A DNA stretch of 64,000 bases from Amorphophallus konjac (Eukaryota > Streptophyta > Magnoliopsida > Alismatales > Araceae). The DNA is taken from assembly GCA_022559845.1 (NCBI GenBank), contig CM040125.1, forward strand, positions 201,478,102 to 201,542,101, written 5' to 3'. Both the position numbers and the translations under genes were made by a program. Under the pieces are notes generated by a model. That model was not told the origin of the DNA, ran no database searches, and saw only the letters and a program-made list of their open reading frames with translations. Shown one piece after another: positions 21,304 to 32,508 of the stretch. How positions within the stretch are numbered: position 1 is the stretch's first letter; each line of letters opens with the position of its first letter.

Positions 21304-22496
21304 ATTGTTCATTTATAATAATTACTCTTACAAATTGAAAGGAACCAAAAGGTTTAACCTTTATAAATTGAAGAGTTAAGTGTCTGCACTTCAGAACTTG
21401 AGATAAAAGAAAACTTTTATAGCTCTTAATCTTTGTCTCATGGTTAAAATAGAAAAAGTCTTTTTGTAATACCTGAAAGTGTTAAACTGGAAATGTCTAG
21501 AACAGGTGAATAAGAGTGTGTACTGATTTTTAAACAATCTCTCTAAAAGATATCAGGGCAGCTGTAAATAAGATCATAAATATAATGAGCTGAACACAGT
21601 GACAGAGCAATGGTTGAATTGCACTGAGAAACTGTGATCTCCTCCAAAGAAGTAGGAGAATTCATAGTCATGAAGTGCTTCAGACTACCTCTGTTCATAG
21701 GGTCAAATCTATAGGGGGAGTCCTCACCAAGTAACTGGGGGTACTGGCCTCTGATCAAGATGTACCCTTAATGTCAAAGGTGAAGATAGTTCCTTGTAGG
21801 TCTTGATATGAAATAGATCCAGTAGTTTATGCCTAGTAACTGGGGGTACCTGCCTCTGATCAAGGTGTACACCTAATGTCAACAGCATAAATGCTACTGG
21901 TCTATTCACTTAGCTCAGTTTCTGAAAATGAAAAAGTGAAAAATAAACTACTGTAACCCTTGAAATCAAAAGTCATTGAGTGAAAATTATTTTTCTCAAT
22001 ACACATTCAAGTTGCCTTTCTTAAACTTCCATGCTTAATCACAAAGGGTTTATTTCTGACTTATCTATTAAAATCATGTGCCTTAGATTCATTGCTATAA
22101 ATGGAGTCTAAAACTTTTTTTCAGTGGTCAGCTGCTTTACTCTATCTTTATCACTGTTAAACCTGAATTTCTGTCAAGATTGTATATTGCTGATTCTTAT
22201 GCCTTAACAGTTGTTTATAGTCATGCTCATTTTCTGAACCAATGCTTCAGCTATTGTCTAGTAACCCTCCAACCTTCTCTACCTTTTGATTATCTGTCCA
22301 TATTCCTTTTCATAGGGGGAGAAATATTTCAAGGGGAGTTATTCATTCAGGGGGAGTTTTGAGCTGTTCATCTGCATGTTTGCTGCACTTTGCACTCATG
22401 TGTTTCCTACTTTTTGATCATGTCAAAAGGGGAGAATATTTTTGTTGGTGAGGTGACTCACTGTTACTTTGTTGCCATCATCAAAAAGGGGGAGAA
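21304..22496 (+). mobile_element. 3' internal end of SIRE-type copia element
   Basis: No long ORF is present. Two direct repeats with 'agtaactgggggtac' start near 21731 and 21834. Several purine-rich tracts (near 22314, 22338, 22349, 22429) lead to the final polypurine tract AAAAAGGGGGAGAA immediately before the LTR at 22497. Repeated G-rich tracts before the LTR are usual in SIRE/Maximus elements. The left end is cut by the assembly gap. Confidence 0.65.
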
Positions 22497-22635
22497 TGTT
22501 GTGCCCCTTAGGCACAAGCTTATGTATTTTGTTTTGATGATAGCAACACAGTGAGAGTATCACAGGTGCATTCATTATAGTGAGTCAGTATAGATGCATT
22601 GCATACTTTGCATATGCTATGTTGTTGTGTTTAGC

Positions 22636-23957
22636 ATAGTCTATACATTGCATTGCATGTGTTTGTTAAGAAGTCTATACATTCATGCTTGTTCATTCAT
22701 CCAAGTCTGCACAGCCTTTTGCTTTGGACTTAAAGTCTACACATTGGCAAGTCTGTACATTGAACTGTTCATGCACATTCCTTCAGCAAGTCTATACATC
22801 CGACTGTTCAGCTTGTGGCCAAGTCTGTACAGCCTTGCATATATGAAGTCTATACATCCGACTGTTCATGCATTCTCGTGTAAAGTCTATACATCCTTTA
22901 GCTGGAACTGTGCAAGTCTGTACATCGCTGCTTTGCCAAAGTCTGCACATTGCTGCCTTTACCTACGCTCAAAGTCTGTACACTGCATGGGTAGCTTTAC
23001 CGACGTTCAGAGCACCAAGTTTGTACATTGGGCTACTGTGCAAGTCTATACATTGGCTTTGCTCTCGAGCTGAAGTATGCACATTGCATATGTTTATGCA
23101 TCAGTTCAAAGTCTGTACAGTCTTCACCCGGCATTCAAAGTGTATACATCGTCAGGGCTCTTAAGTCTGTATAGACCTTGCCTTGCTCAAGTCTGTACAA
23201 CCCTTCCTTTGGCTGTCCACACATCGCGAAGTCTATACATTCTTCATTGCTTTGCTTCATGCATCAAGTTTGCACATTCCTTACAGCAAGTCTATACATT
23301 CGTTGTGCATGGTCTTGAGCATATAGGAAGTCCATACATTGGTCAGTTGGTTGTCTAAGTCTATACATTATAAGATCAAGTCTGTACAACCGTCTGCATG
23401 CATTACCCTTCAAGTATGTACATCGTCCTCTGTCTCACTTAGCGTCTCATGCTAAGTCTGTACATTGGACATGTCTATTCATCATGCATGCATCGTCTCT
23501 CAAGTCTGTATAGGGTCTCCCTAGAATGCGTTGTTCATCAAGTCTATACACTCTGTGTGTCTGCATCGCATTCATCAAGTCTATACACTCTTGTGTCTAC
23601 ATTGCATAGAATGCACGCATGGTCAAGTATGTACACTAGCTACAACATGCTCGCATAAAGTCTATACATTTCATCTTAGCATGCTTGCACAGCACAAATA
23701 AGTCTGTACATCACTTGAACACTCATTGCACGAAGTCTGCACATTGTGTTGCTTTGTTCATACTTTGTTTCGCCAAGTCTACACATTGATGCACATTTAC
23801 TTCTGCATAGTTGAAGTATGTACATGGCTTAAGCTCTGCATATTTGAATTGAAGTCTATACATTGTGCATCCTTTAACTTGAAGTCTGTACATCGTGCAT
23901 CTATTGATTCGAAGTCTATACATTGCTTCAGCTCTATCTACGTATAGTCTGTACATC
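22636..23957 (+). repeat. About 42 degenerate copies of a 13-bp word in LTR U3
   Basis: The consensus AAGTCTRTACATY recurs in one orientation about every 31 bp, for example at 22671, 22749, 22788, 22821, 23041, 23229, 23287, 23910. The bases between copies are largely unrelated to each other. Variants are mainly G/A at the R position and GCAC for RTAC. Open frames through this stretch only translate the word (Val-Tyr-Thr / Ser-Leu-Tyr patterns) and are not genes. The array stops about 200 bp before the LTR TATA box, where enhancers would lie. Confidence 0.92.
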
Positions 23958-24156
23958 AGTTAACCCTTAAACTGATAATTCCTTTCGAATGTCTGACAGG
24001 GACTATCTGCAGAGACTGATGACTTGGCTCATGATCCAAACCTGGACGAGGTGCTCAGAGTGCGACATGTGTACAGCAACAAGACGAGATGCTGCCACGT
24101 GGTCCAAATCATTGGGCGGGAATTCAAATGCCACACGCCCTTCCTGCTGCTGCTGG

Positions 24157-24164
24157 TATATATA
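24157..24164 (+). promoter_or_regulatory. TATA box of SIRE-type LTR
   Basis: TATATATA followed by TGG, about 200 bp after the 13-mer array. Confidence 0.6.
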
Positions 24165-24930
24165 TGGAGTTTCTTCCTTCAGAAGAAGCAGATCGAAAGT
24201 AGAAGCCTTGAAGGAAAAGCAGAGAGCAGAGAGCCCTTCGATCCAGCAGAAGAGAGAAGAGAAAAGAGAGAAAAGGAAGAGAGTTGAGAGAGTGAAGAGT
24301 TGAGAGTTTTATTCCTAAGATCTTTGGTTCAAAACCAGATCTGGGGTTTGCTCACTTGTTTGAGCTATATTCCCTGCAGGGATTCCTTTTGTCTTTCGTT
24401 TATCTTTTGTTTTGTTTTTCGAAACTATTGTGTTCAAGCTGTGTGGCAGCACTTGCAGTGGAGGATTCCACTGGACGGCTAAGCTGTATTGCCCAGCGGT
24501 TTTGCAGAGGAGGATTCCTCTGGACAGCAAGCTGTGAGGCTCAGCAGGCGAGGTGGGTACCTCGGACAGCAAGCTGTGAGGCTCAGCGGATTGTAGGCAA
24601 GCTGTGAGGCCTAGCGATTCAAGCTGTGAGTCAGCAGTAAGCCACACTCGGGTTGAGTGTGGGGTGGATGTAGGTCTAGAGGACCGAACCACCTAAAAGC
24701 CTTTGTCTACTGTGTGATTGCTTTGTGGTTTGCCTAGCTTCTATATTTCTATCTTCGCGCAGTAGATGTATGCTTAGGACGGTTCTTCATCTGTTCTGGG
24801 TGGTATTCGAATTGTGCCCACTATCTGTTCAGTAGAAGTTTTAATTCCGCATTTGATTCTACTGCAGTAATTTTTTAACGGGTGTGTGATCTATTCACCC
24901 CCCTCTAGATCACCCTTTAGCATCCCAACA

Positions 24931-25610
24931 CAAAACTATAAGGTTTGGCATGAAATTAACATACATGAAAATAGGCTTTTAAACACATGCTAACACTAAC
25001 TATGAAGTCATGACATGATCAGGAACATAAATAAATGAATAAGGTAGGCTTACTATCATATATAATAGGGCATAAATATGGTTTGATCTGATTACAGAAA
25101 CCAGATCACGGTCGGGTACACGACCGCCTTCTGGGAGAACATAGTCGATCGATCGTTCGTGTCTTAAAGAATACGATCTCTGTGGAACCGCCTTCTGTCT
25201 ACTTTAGACAGAGATAAATTCCGGCTTGCAGGGCCTATTTCTAAGGCAATTAACTATTCAAAACTATGTAAAACTAACAGATGAAGCATGATAGCATGAA
25301 ACTAATGCATGAAAGGGTAGGAAAGCATGTAAAGTTATTATCTTGCTCATTAACTTTGGATGGATAGCATGAAAGTAAAACCCTATTGCGCGATTATGAT
25401 AAAACATGAAATACTACGAGTAGGATGCATGAAATCATGAGGAAACAGAGGGCTTTTACTCCTAACATGTTGTTTGAGCCAATCATGAGATAACCTACCT
25501 TGGGTATTGTCCCTAAACTTCTAATTTGTCACTGAAAGTACGCTCTTGTTCCTACACGTCCTGTGTGGAACCAGCAACTTTCGCGCTTCCTAACTCCTTG
25601 CCCGATTGAT
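24931..25610 (-). other. Non-coding remnant left of minus-strand gypsy LTR
   Basis: No gene seen. If the LTR at 25628-26311 is followed by a primer site, this is leader sequence of that element, cut at 24930 by the SIRE element. It contains an imperfect inverted word 'ggtcgggtacacgacc' near 25110 and a duplicated 'accgccttctg' (about 25124 and 25189). Confidence 0.4.
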
Positions 25611-25627
25611 CTCCTAACACCAAAATT

Positions 25628-26311
25628 TGAGGAACGTCAGAAGACACTAACGAGAATACATGACTCTAAAGAAATAACCTGAAATAGCAATGTCTTATCT
25701 CTGCTACGTGTGATCCAAAACTAGGGTTCGTGCAGGTTGAAACTGGGTCCTATTTATAGGAGATGACCTAGGGTTGAGTAATTAGATCGAATTAAAAGTC
25801 CTTATGAGGTGTCTAGTTGATCCCTAAGAGTCTTAGATGGGTTTCCTTGCCAGATAACATCTATCCATGGCCAATTCATGGATAAAAACCCACGTTTTTC
25901 GTGCCTTCCTCTGTCCCGTTTACGGAAGATAGTCGCGGTCAAGTCAGGACCGTGACTTTGCTGAACGCGGTCGGTCGCTAGACCACGACCTGGCTGAGAT
26001 TTTTGAAAATTCAGTTTTATTCAAATTCAAACTCTATTTGCCCTATTTATCCATTAAAAATAAGGAACTAATTCCTATTACGGCTCTAGGGTTTAGGCTT
26101 GGGCTAAAAGGCTCAATTTTTGGTCTTGAGATCCGATTTAAGTGGGCTTAATTGCCTATTAATAGTTTTGGCCTTGAATAAAAAAGTTAATAACCCAATA
26201 AATCATTAATTAGCCCATTTAAGCATTTAAGCCTACTAAATGCTTAATTAATTTCTAAAAATTCTAGAAAATTCCTGATAATTACCAGAAAAAATTTAGG
26301 GGTGCTACACA
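25628..26311 (-). repeat. Gypsy LTR, minus orientation (~684 bp)
   Basis: On the minus strand it starts TGTGTAGCACC after a GGAGGAGGG polypurine tract and ends CCTCA. That end is followed by AATTTTGG, exactly as the chromovirus LTR end is at 1198. A TATA box (CTATAAATAGG) reads on the minus strand near 25748-25759. Words of the type cggtc...gaccg lie about 180 bp upstream of it (25930-25990). A degenerate primer-site-like stretch is at 25611-25622. No second LTR copy was recognised in the window. Confidence 0.5.
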
Positions 26312-26376
26312 CCCTCCTCCAATTAAAAAGAATTTGGTCCCCAAATTCATTACATGAGGTTGTGGAGGGCATTCAC

Positions 26377-27432
26377 TTAAAACAGCTTGGGGAACAAAGC
26401 TGGATGTGAATAGATTAGAATTATACGTTCAATCATTTCACCTTCATCATCCAAGACAGCATTTAAACGACCCTGCAGCCTGCGTCCACCATCATTCTTC
26501 GACGGTTGCTCCTTCATGTGTGGGCAATAAGGTATTCGGTGCTCCCGGCTGCCACAGCGTAAGCATGCACCGAGATGCTTCCAGCATTCTTCGACAGCGT
26601 GTCTGAACTTTTCGTAAAATTTGCAAGCCTCCATGACTTGCTTGTCTTCCTCCTTGACCCGTTTGTTTTTACCATTGCCATTACCATTGTGTGGTCTCTT
26701 CTTATTATCCCGGGAGTTATAAGTTCTTGTGATGCTAAATTTATCTCCATTCTCTCCTCGCCTATCATGTTTTCGGCTTGGCTCCTTATCTATTCCCTTG
26801 AACTTCTCAACATTCTCAAAGGCCCTCTCGCATAAATGGGCTCTATGCACCATCTCCATATAGGTTCGAGTGTTTTGGGGCCCAAGTTGCTTCATGAAGA
26901 CGGGCCTCAATCCGTCCATAAAGTGATTGGCCTTCAACAACTCTGTACTAACAAGATGTGGAGTATACGATGCCAGCCTTACAAATTGTAGCTCATATTC
27001 TGTTACAGTCATCATACCTTGCCTCAGGGAGTCAAATTCCGCCGCCTTTGGCTCGCGGACATGCTCCGAGAAATATTTTTCATGGAAGAGCTCAAGAAAC
27101 TCCTCCCAGGTCAGTTGTGCATTATGTAGATGAGCTAAGGTGGCCTTCCACCACGTACAAGCTTCCTTGTTGAGCTGGAATGTAGCTAGCAGGACCTTCA
27201 CCTGGTCCGTGCATTGCATAATATTGAAGATACGATCCATCTCGTCTATCTAATTCTCCGCCTCATCAGGATTTGACGATCCAAAAAATCATGGAGGATT
27301 CATACTCCGAAAGTTATGATGAAGATCACCGGCGCCAGCTCGCGCGCCTGCTTGTGCTACCATTTCTAGGACCTGGGTGAGACCCTGGATGGTCTGCTAC
27401 ATGGCCTCCCAATTTTCTTGATTAGCGGCCAT
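26377..27432 (-). pseudogene. Ty3/gypsy gag, no pol, interrupted by stops
   Basis: On the minus strand an ATG at 27432 starts a gag frame that meets in-frame stops before an open stretch of 287 residues (27240-26377). That stretch has the retrotransposon gag core (ACTWWKATLAHL ... TWEEFLELFHEKY ... EPKAAEFDSLRQGMMTVTEYELQF) and one CCHC zinc knuckle (CLRCGSREHRIPYC). Directly after the gag stop come the polypurine tract and an LTR, so protease, RT and integrase are absent. This is a gag-only, non-autonomous or deleted copy. The wording is that of chromovirus gags. Confidence 0.8.
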
Positions 27433-28640
27433 TTGGAAAGTGAGGTTCCTAAGAAAGATAGACAATTGTCATTTTCTTTGGACTTTAGAGGCTTAACCTA
27501 AAGGTCGAGATGGCGGATTTTAAAAACAAACTAAACTAATTACAGCGGAAACAAAATTAACTACGTTAATTAGCCTAAACTAAACTAAAGTGAGATTTAG
27601 GTTCACTCAATCTTTTCGATCTCACTCGAATAATCTAAGCACTGAACAATTGAACCTAAGCCAAACACGAATAGTAGATGTAGCAATGTGTAGTGGTGCA
27701 GTGAATAAAAATCTATAAATTGACCTGTGAATGGAGATAGGAGAAATGGATAATCACACAGGGAAGTCATAAAGAACATGGAGATTTTTAGGTGGTTCGG
27801 GACCATGACGGGCTCCCTACGTCCACCCCTCACCGTAACTCGGTGAGGCTTCACTAACACTATACAAATGTAGCAACATGTGGATGCACTTTTTATTTAT
27901 TAATTAAGATCTATGGTTATTGGGTTTGTTAAGTGTGTGGGCGTGCCAGTCACAAAGGTGACGATTTATTGTGCGCTCGATCTGACTAATCAGACGATTG
28001 TGTGGTTCGTGTCGGGATCGGAACCTGCCATGCCATAAAGGTCACGGCATTATTTACATCCCCTCGGTGAGGGGAACACCCTCGATTAATCGCTGGGAAT
28101 CAGGGCCTCATGGCCAGGAAACTATATCGAGAGAAACAAGCCGATAGCGGTCTCGAATCAGTCGGAAAGCCCTATGTCTAGGGAAGCAAGCATTCGAAAG
28201 ATGTCGGTCACTCAAGGGACCATTTTGATATTCGGACGAGCGTCCGGCTTCAGAGAATCGTGCTCGTCACGGGGAAAGCTGGAGCATATGTATGTCGGGG
28301 TATGGAAAATTTATTGTTCAAAGGGATAGAAGACATTCGGTTGAATCCCGGTTACAGTGGTCAGAAATCAGCGAGTTTATTGGCCCGGTGCGAGATCGAG
28401 TTAGGACCATTCCGGGGGCACCTCCCGCGGTCCAAACGAGGCTTGCGTGGGCATCGTTAATGTTTTCGGTGCCAAAAGGCAGTGGGAAAGTGTCCCGGGA
28501 CTAGATTCCAAAACAAAGATGTGTACAGAGATAGCTGGCTATAGGCCTAGGATGTTGGTCAGGCGATGACCATGGTTGGGGTGAACCCGAGGTCCAAACG
28601 TGACTCACAAAGGTCTTATTAATATTCCCATACGTAGGGT
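27433..28640. other. LTR-like non-coding sequence
   Basis: No gene seen. The stretch 'ggtggttcgggaccatgacgggctccctacgtccacccctca' region (27792-27834) is of a kind common in plant LTRs. Diverged copies of the downstream 138-bp unit (gtcggtcact...ggacgagcgtccg) begin near 28202. Confidence 0.35.
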
Positions 28641-29240
28641 TCGGGGAAGACGAGAGTCATGTCGTTCCATTCGGATTTTGTCGGTCATACACAGACCATT
28701 TTATGTTCGGACAAAGGTCCGTATAGATAACAAGACGGTGACGGGAGCGAATCCGTGTAAATGTCTACCGTGAGTACGGCAAGTTTAATGCAAGTGCGGG
28801 ATTAGATCCCGGTATATATGTCGGCCACTAACGGACCATTCGTCGTTCGGACGGGAGTCCGCATTTGAAGCGTCGAAGACAACGACAAAACCGCACGGAT
28901 GTCTGCCGTAGGTACGGCAAGTTTAATGTGGGTGCGGGATTGGATCCCGATATATATATGTCGGTCACTAACGGACCATTCATTGTTCGGATGAGAGCCC
29001 GCATTTGAAGCATCGAAGACGAAGATAAAGCCATATGAATATCTGCCGTGAGTATGGCAAGTTTAATGTGGATGCGGGATTAGATCCCGGTATATATGTC
29101 GGTCACTAATGGACCATTTCTTATTCAGACAGAGGTCCGTGTTCGTAACATAAAAGACAGTGACAAAACCGTACGAATGTCTGTCGCAGATACGACAAGG
29201 TTAATGCGGATGCGGGATTAGATCCCGATGGAGGTGAGTC
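28641..29240 (+). repeat. 138-140-bp tandem repeat, about four units
   Basis: The phrase GCGGGATTRGATCCCG recurs at 28796, 28934, 29074 and 29212 (steps 138, 140, 138). The same order of 'gtcggtcactaacggaccatt', 'ttcggacgggagtccgcat' and 'gacaaaaccgcacg' blocks follows each time. Each unit contains two small inverted words (GGGATTAGATCCC and CGGAC...GTCCG). Earlier, more diverged units reach back to about 28200. Confidence 0.85.
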
Positions 29241-29569
29241 AAGCTGATGATCTATTGGCCCGAGGTGGTTGCGGACTATGGCCATATCGAGGTTTCCGAG
29301 GACCACGTCTGATGCCACGGGGTGTCATTGCTTTTTTCTTCACGCACAGTCCGAGGAAGTGAGTCGTTAGGTGTGGGGCCCGAACTCGCCATCGTGCGCC
29401 CTCGCACGCGGATCGACCTACCCGGTCAGGTCGCGGGGTTCGATTATGACAGAGGCAGCTTATATTCTCTCATTTCCTTTTATTGATTTAGGTCTCTTCG
29501 TTTGTTTTATTTAATAGTTTCAGGCCTTTTATTTTTATTTAGCTAATTGTGTTGCCCTTTCTTTTAATG
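29241..29569. other. Non-coding spacer
   Basis: No gene seen. The CG-rich block at 29375-29445 ('gcgccctcgcacgcgg') passes into T-rich sequence. Confidence 0.4.
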
Positions 29570-29919
29570 AGGCACGCCGGTTTAACGAAGCAAGTGGGCG
29601 CGCCGGATAAGGAGGTGAAAGGGGGGCACGCCGATTTAATGGGATCCCAAGGGGAGAGTGGAGCGCGCTGGTTTAAGTGTGAAGCACGGGGCGCGCCAGG
29701 TTTAAATAAGAATGCCATGGGGCGCGCCGGATAGGGCAACAAAGGGGGGCGCGCCGGATTAAGGCCAATGAACTGGCGCGCCGGAATAAGGCTATTGGAG
29801 GGGCACTATTCATCTCAGGAGTTTGAAAGTGGATTTGAGTGTGGGGCTAAACCGGCGCGGGGGGGGGGGGGGTAGCGCACCGGATTAGCCCACGCCGGAT
29901 TAGGGCGCGCTAGGTTAAG
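29570..29919 (+). repeat. Array of GGCGCGCCGG-type words
   Basis: About a dozen copies of a word close to GGGCGCGCCGGATTAA (AscI palindrome core) occur at roughly 30-bp steps, for example near 29596, 29624, 29690, 29720, 29747, 29774, 29873 and 29905. Common variants are CACGCC for CGCGCC and GGTTTA for GGATTA. Sequence between copies is unrelated. A G-tract lies at 29860-29872. Confidence 0.85.
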
Positions 29920-31159
29920 CTTCTATGAGGTTTTCTTTTATTCTGTTGGCTCTGTTTCTTGTTTCTTTCCACCTGTAAGTTAATCTGATGATTCAGTTGC
30001 TCCTTCAGCTAGTGGATTGGATTAGTAAGAAGGAGGTGTAAGTGTTTCTATTGGAAGAGTTTATTATGCAAGGTATTAGAGGTCAGTTTATTTTAATTCA
30101 AAGAGGGGCTTTCTGAGTTGAGCGGTTCTCAGCACGAAGTTGTGCGTTCTTTCTCAGTTCTTATTGTTCATGTCCCTGGCGAAAATCAGGCAGCACCTTC
30201 CCCGGACAGAGGCTTGCCAGAGAAAATAGAGGAACGCCAAACGGATTGCTCCGGGGCGAACCTCAAAACACGGAGTGAGGCCTCCGTTAACCCATAAGTC
30301 CGTGTAGAGACTCGAGGACTAGCCTTCAAGAGTCCCAGCAGCTCACGGGTGATGATTCTTTGAAGTGGGACAAGTGTTCGCCACAAGGGCCATGAATATT
30401 CATCCGTTGACGAACTCCTTCGAAGGCCATGCTACAGAGGAGCATGCTTCGAAGGGCCCTGGATGAGGAGAAGGAGGAAGGGGAAAGAGGAAGAAAGACA
30501 AAGGATCGTGTTTGCCAAAAAGGGCCTTCTGTTTATTCATCCACCGAAGGGGGGAAACGGCTCAAACCCAAGAGATTTTCATCTCGAAAGAAGAGAAATA
30601 CATTGCAGACGGGAAAAGGAAAGAGATACATGGACGGGGAGGGGGAGCGTAGCACAGGCTCTCCCCCTCCGTGCTCACCTCTCTTCTCTCACACTCACTC
30701 TCTTCTTCTTCACCTCACGGGCGCCAGGGAATGGAGATTCTATTCTCTCTTTTTCTTCTTCTCTTCAATGGCCAGCCAGGGGGTTCCAGAGCTTTTCTCT
30801 TCTCTTTTCAATAGCCCATCATCTTCTCTCTATCGAACATGCAGAGTATATATAGCCGGCTACCCTTTCTTCGCTCGGACGGAAGGAACTCCCGCCACCT
30901 TCCTCCTCGTTCGTTGAGGCATCCGGAGTTGACATGCCGTGGTGTCATCCGTTGATTTACATAGTACGCTGGCATTTGTCTGAGGATGGGACGTTCGCGG
31001 GTTTGCCGGGAGATCTTCAGCTGCTTCCACCGTCGATGCGTGCCTTCGTCGTTGCGCTGTCGAACAGATGTGGAGACAGAGCTTGGTAGCATTGAATGCT
31101 ATGCCCCCTAGAACCTGCCCTGAATCTAATAGGAGAACAGAGTATCGGGGGGCAGACGG
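29920..31159. other. Non-coding region between the two GGCGCGCC arrays
   Basis: No gene seen. It has GA-rich purine sequence (30440-30650), C/T-rich sequence (30655-30830) and a TATA-like TATATATAG at 30847-30855 that could serve either strand. It may be the promoter and leader of one LTR whose U3 words form the arrays. LTR ends could not be found. Confidence 0.35.
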
Positions 31160-31356
31160 GACAGAATGGGGTTAAACCGGCGTGGCCAGGGGGCGCGTCG
31201 GATAACCATAGTAAGGAGGGCACGCCGATTTAAGGCCTGTTGGAGGGGCGCGCCGGTTTAAGGCCCAAGCAAGGGCGAATGGGAAATGGGGCGTGCCGAT
31301 TTTAGGGGCGCCGGATTAGGATGTTGAAGGGGTGCGAGCGCGCCGTTTTAAGCATC
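31160..31356 (+). repeat. Second array of GGCGCGCC-type words
   Basis: About seven copies, for example near 31190, 31228, 31246, 31290, 31305 and 31337, of the same word family as at 29570-29919, in the same orientation with the same GGATTA/GGTTTA/GATTTA tails. Confidence 0.8.
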
Positions 31357-32320
31357 AAATGGATTCTTTTCGAAGTCACAGTCATTTATTCGAACGTTGG
31401 CGTTCCCGGAATGTTCTAGTTGCAATGTATGGCCTCCATGATATTCCATTTGTAGCCTCTGGGGCTTGGTCCCAGACTTTGCATGACTTTCGGTGCATCC
31501 CGAGACTGTGTCAGAGTTCCTGACTTTTTTCTGATTCAGCTCTCGGCATAGCCGGTCGGAGAGTTGTAGCCGTATCTTCCGCCTTTGGGGTTTCTTTAAC
31601 GGGTAGCGGACCACCAAGCGAGTTCTCGTCCTGATCGGGCAAGGCATGAGGTGTATTCAGTATTCCCATCTTCGGCTCGCTCTCGAGTGTCGAGACGTGC
31701 ATGCCGCATGATCCTCATCGACATTTTTTACGTTTACACAACCATAGAGTCGAACCCCAACACCACACACGTTGCCTCCGTAGTAATCAACACACATGGG
31801 GCCCAGCCCCAGACCGCTGCCACCGCAGCACACACATACACACACACAGTCGGGGAACTTACCCCGCACTAAATCCTCACACGGAGACACAGCTCCGTCC
31901 ATACATAAATATTCGGATGTTCAGAGAAATAAAAATATATTCAATACATGCTCATGCTCAAGGTAGACTGAAGAAAAAAACACAATATCGACTTAGAAGG
32001 TTTTAGAAATATCTCCTTGAGAAGCTAGGGTCTCCCAAAATGTCTCCCTTGAAGCTTGTTCAAGTGGGGGGTCACTTTTCAGATGAAATGATGCCGAACG
32101 AGCTCCTCCTTGACGATTTAGGCTTGTTGGAGCAAGAACGCCCAAGAGCGGCTGTAGATCTTCAATATTCCAATCCAAATCACCCCTGCAAGAGGAAGGA
32201 AAAAGATTAACACTCAAAGCCCTCTCTTCCTCTCCCACCTTCGGCCTGGACACTCCTTCACACCTTTCCCTGCAAAAGATAGAACACTTTAGCCCGTAAC
32301 ATTGTTTTCCTTGTAAAAAT
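31357..32320. other. Non-coding sequence
   Basis: No gene seen. It includes a CA-rich stretch (31755-31860). The last part, from about 31900, probably belongs to the minus-oriented SIRE-type LTR. Confidence 0.35.
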
Positions 32321-32325
32321 CGCAA

Positions 32326-32337
32326 GGATATATAAGG
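32326..32337 (-). promoter_or_regulatory. TATA box of minus-oriented LTR
   Basis: CCTTATATATCC on the minus strand. The nearest GTCGAC palindrome is about 172 bp upstream, matching the ~175 bp seen in the inverted copy near 59047. Confidence 0.45.
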
Positions 32338-32508
32338 CAGCAAATAGATGAACATATGACAAGAATTCCCATGATAAAAATCTCCCAAAACCCTTCTATT
32401 ATATGTAAGGATACCCTAAGGGTAAATGGGTCCAAGAGGGGACCAAATGGATTGGGTTTGATAAGGTTCGAAAGGCTTACGGAAAACCTGATCCGGTCCG
32501 CCCAGAAG

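Larger units (their letters stand above)
22497..24930 (+). repeat. SIRE-type copia LTR (2434 bp)
   Basis: It starts TGTTG and ends CAACA, a 5-bp inverted terminus. It is preceded by a polypurine tract and has the SIRE hallmarks 'ttttgatgatagcaaca' near the start, 'ccgaaccacctaaaa' near 24684 and 'ttcacccccctctagatcaccc' at the end. No primer binding site follows 24930, so this is the 3' LTR. U3 holds the 13-mer array, a CCACGTGG G-box near 24096 and a TATA box at 24157. Downstream is 'caagctgtgag' repeated several times (24529-24630). Confidence 0.85.

Noticed and set aside
20548..21312. Minus-strand frame starting at 21312 across the gap
   Set aside because: Its first residues are the N gap. 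Only the part from 21203 down is real sequence.
22594..23358. ORFs of 159, 98 and 93 aa with repeated Val-Tyr-Thr / Ser-Leu-Tyr motifs
   Set aside because: They are translations of the 13-bp word array inside an LTR in three different frames, so not protein-coding.
30429..30917. 162-aa plus-strand frame with a Ser/Phe-rich end
   Set aside because: Purine- and pyrimidine-rich low-complexity sequence, overlapping a second frame and a TATA-like site; no domain or splice support.
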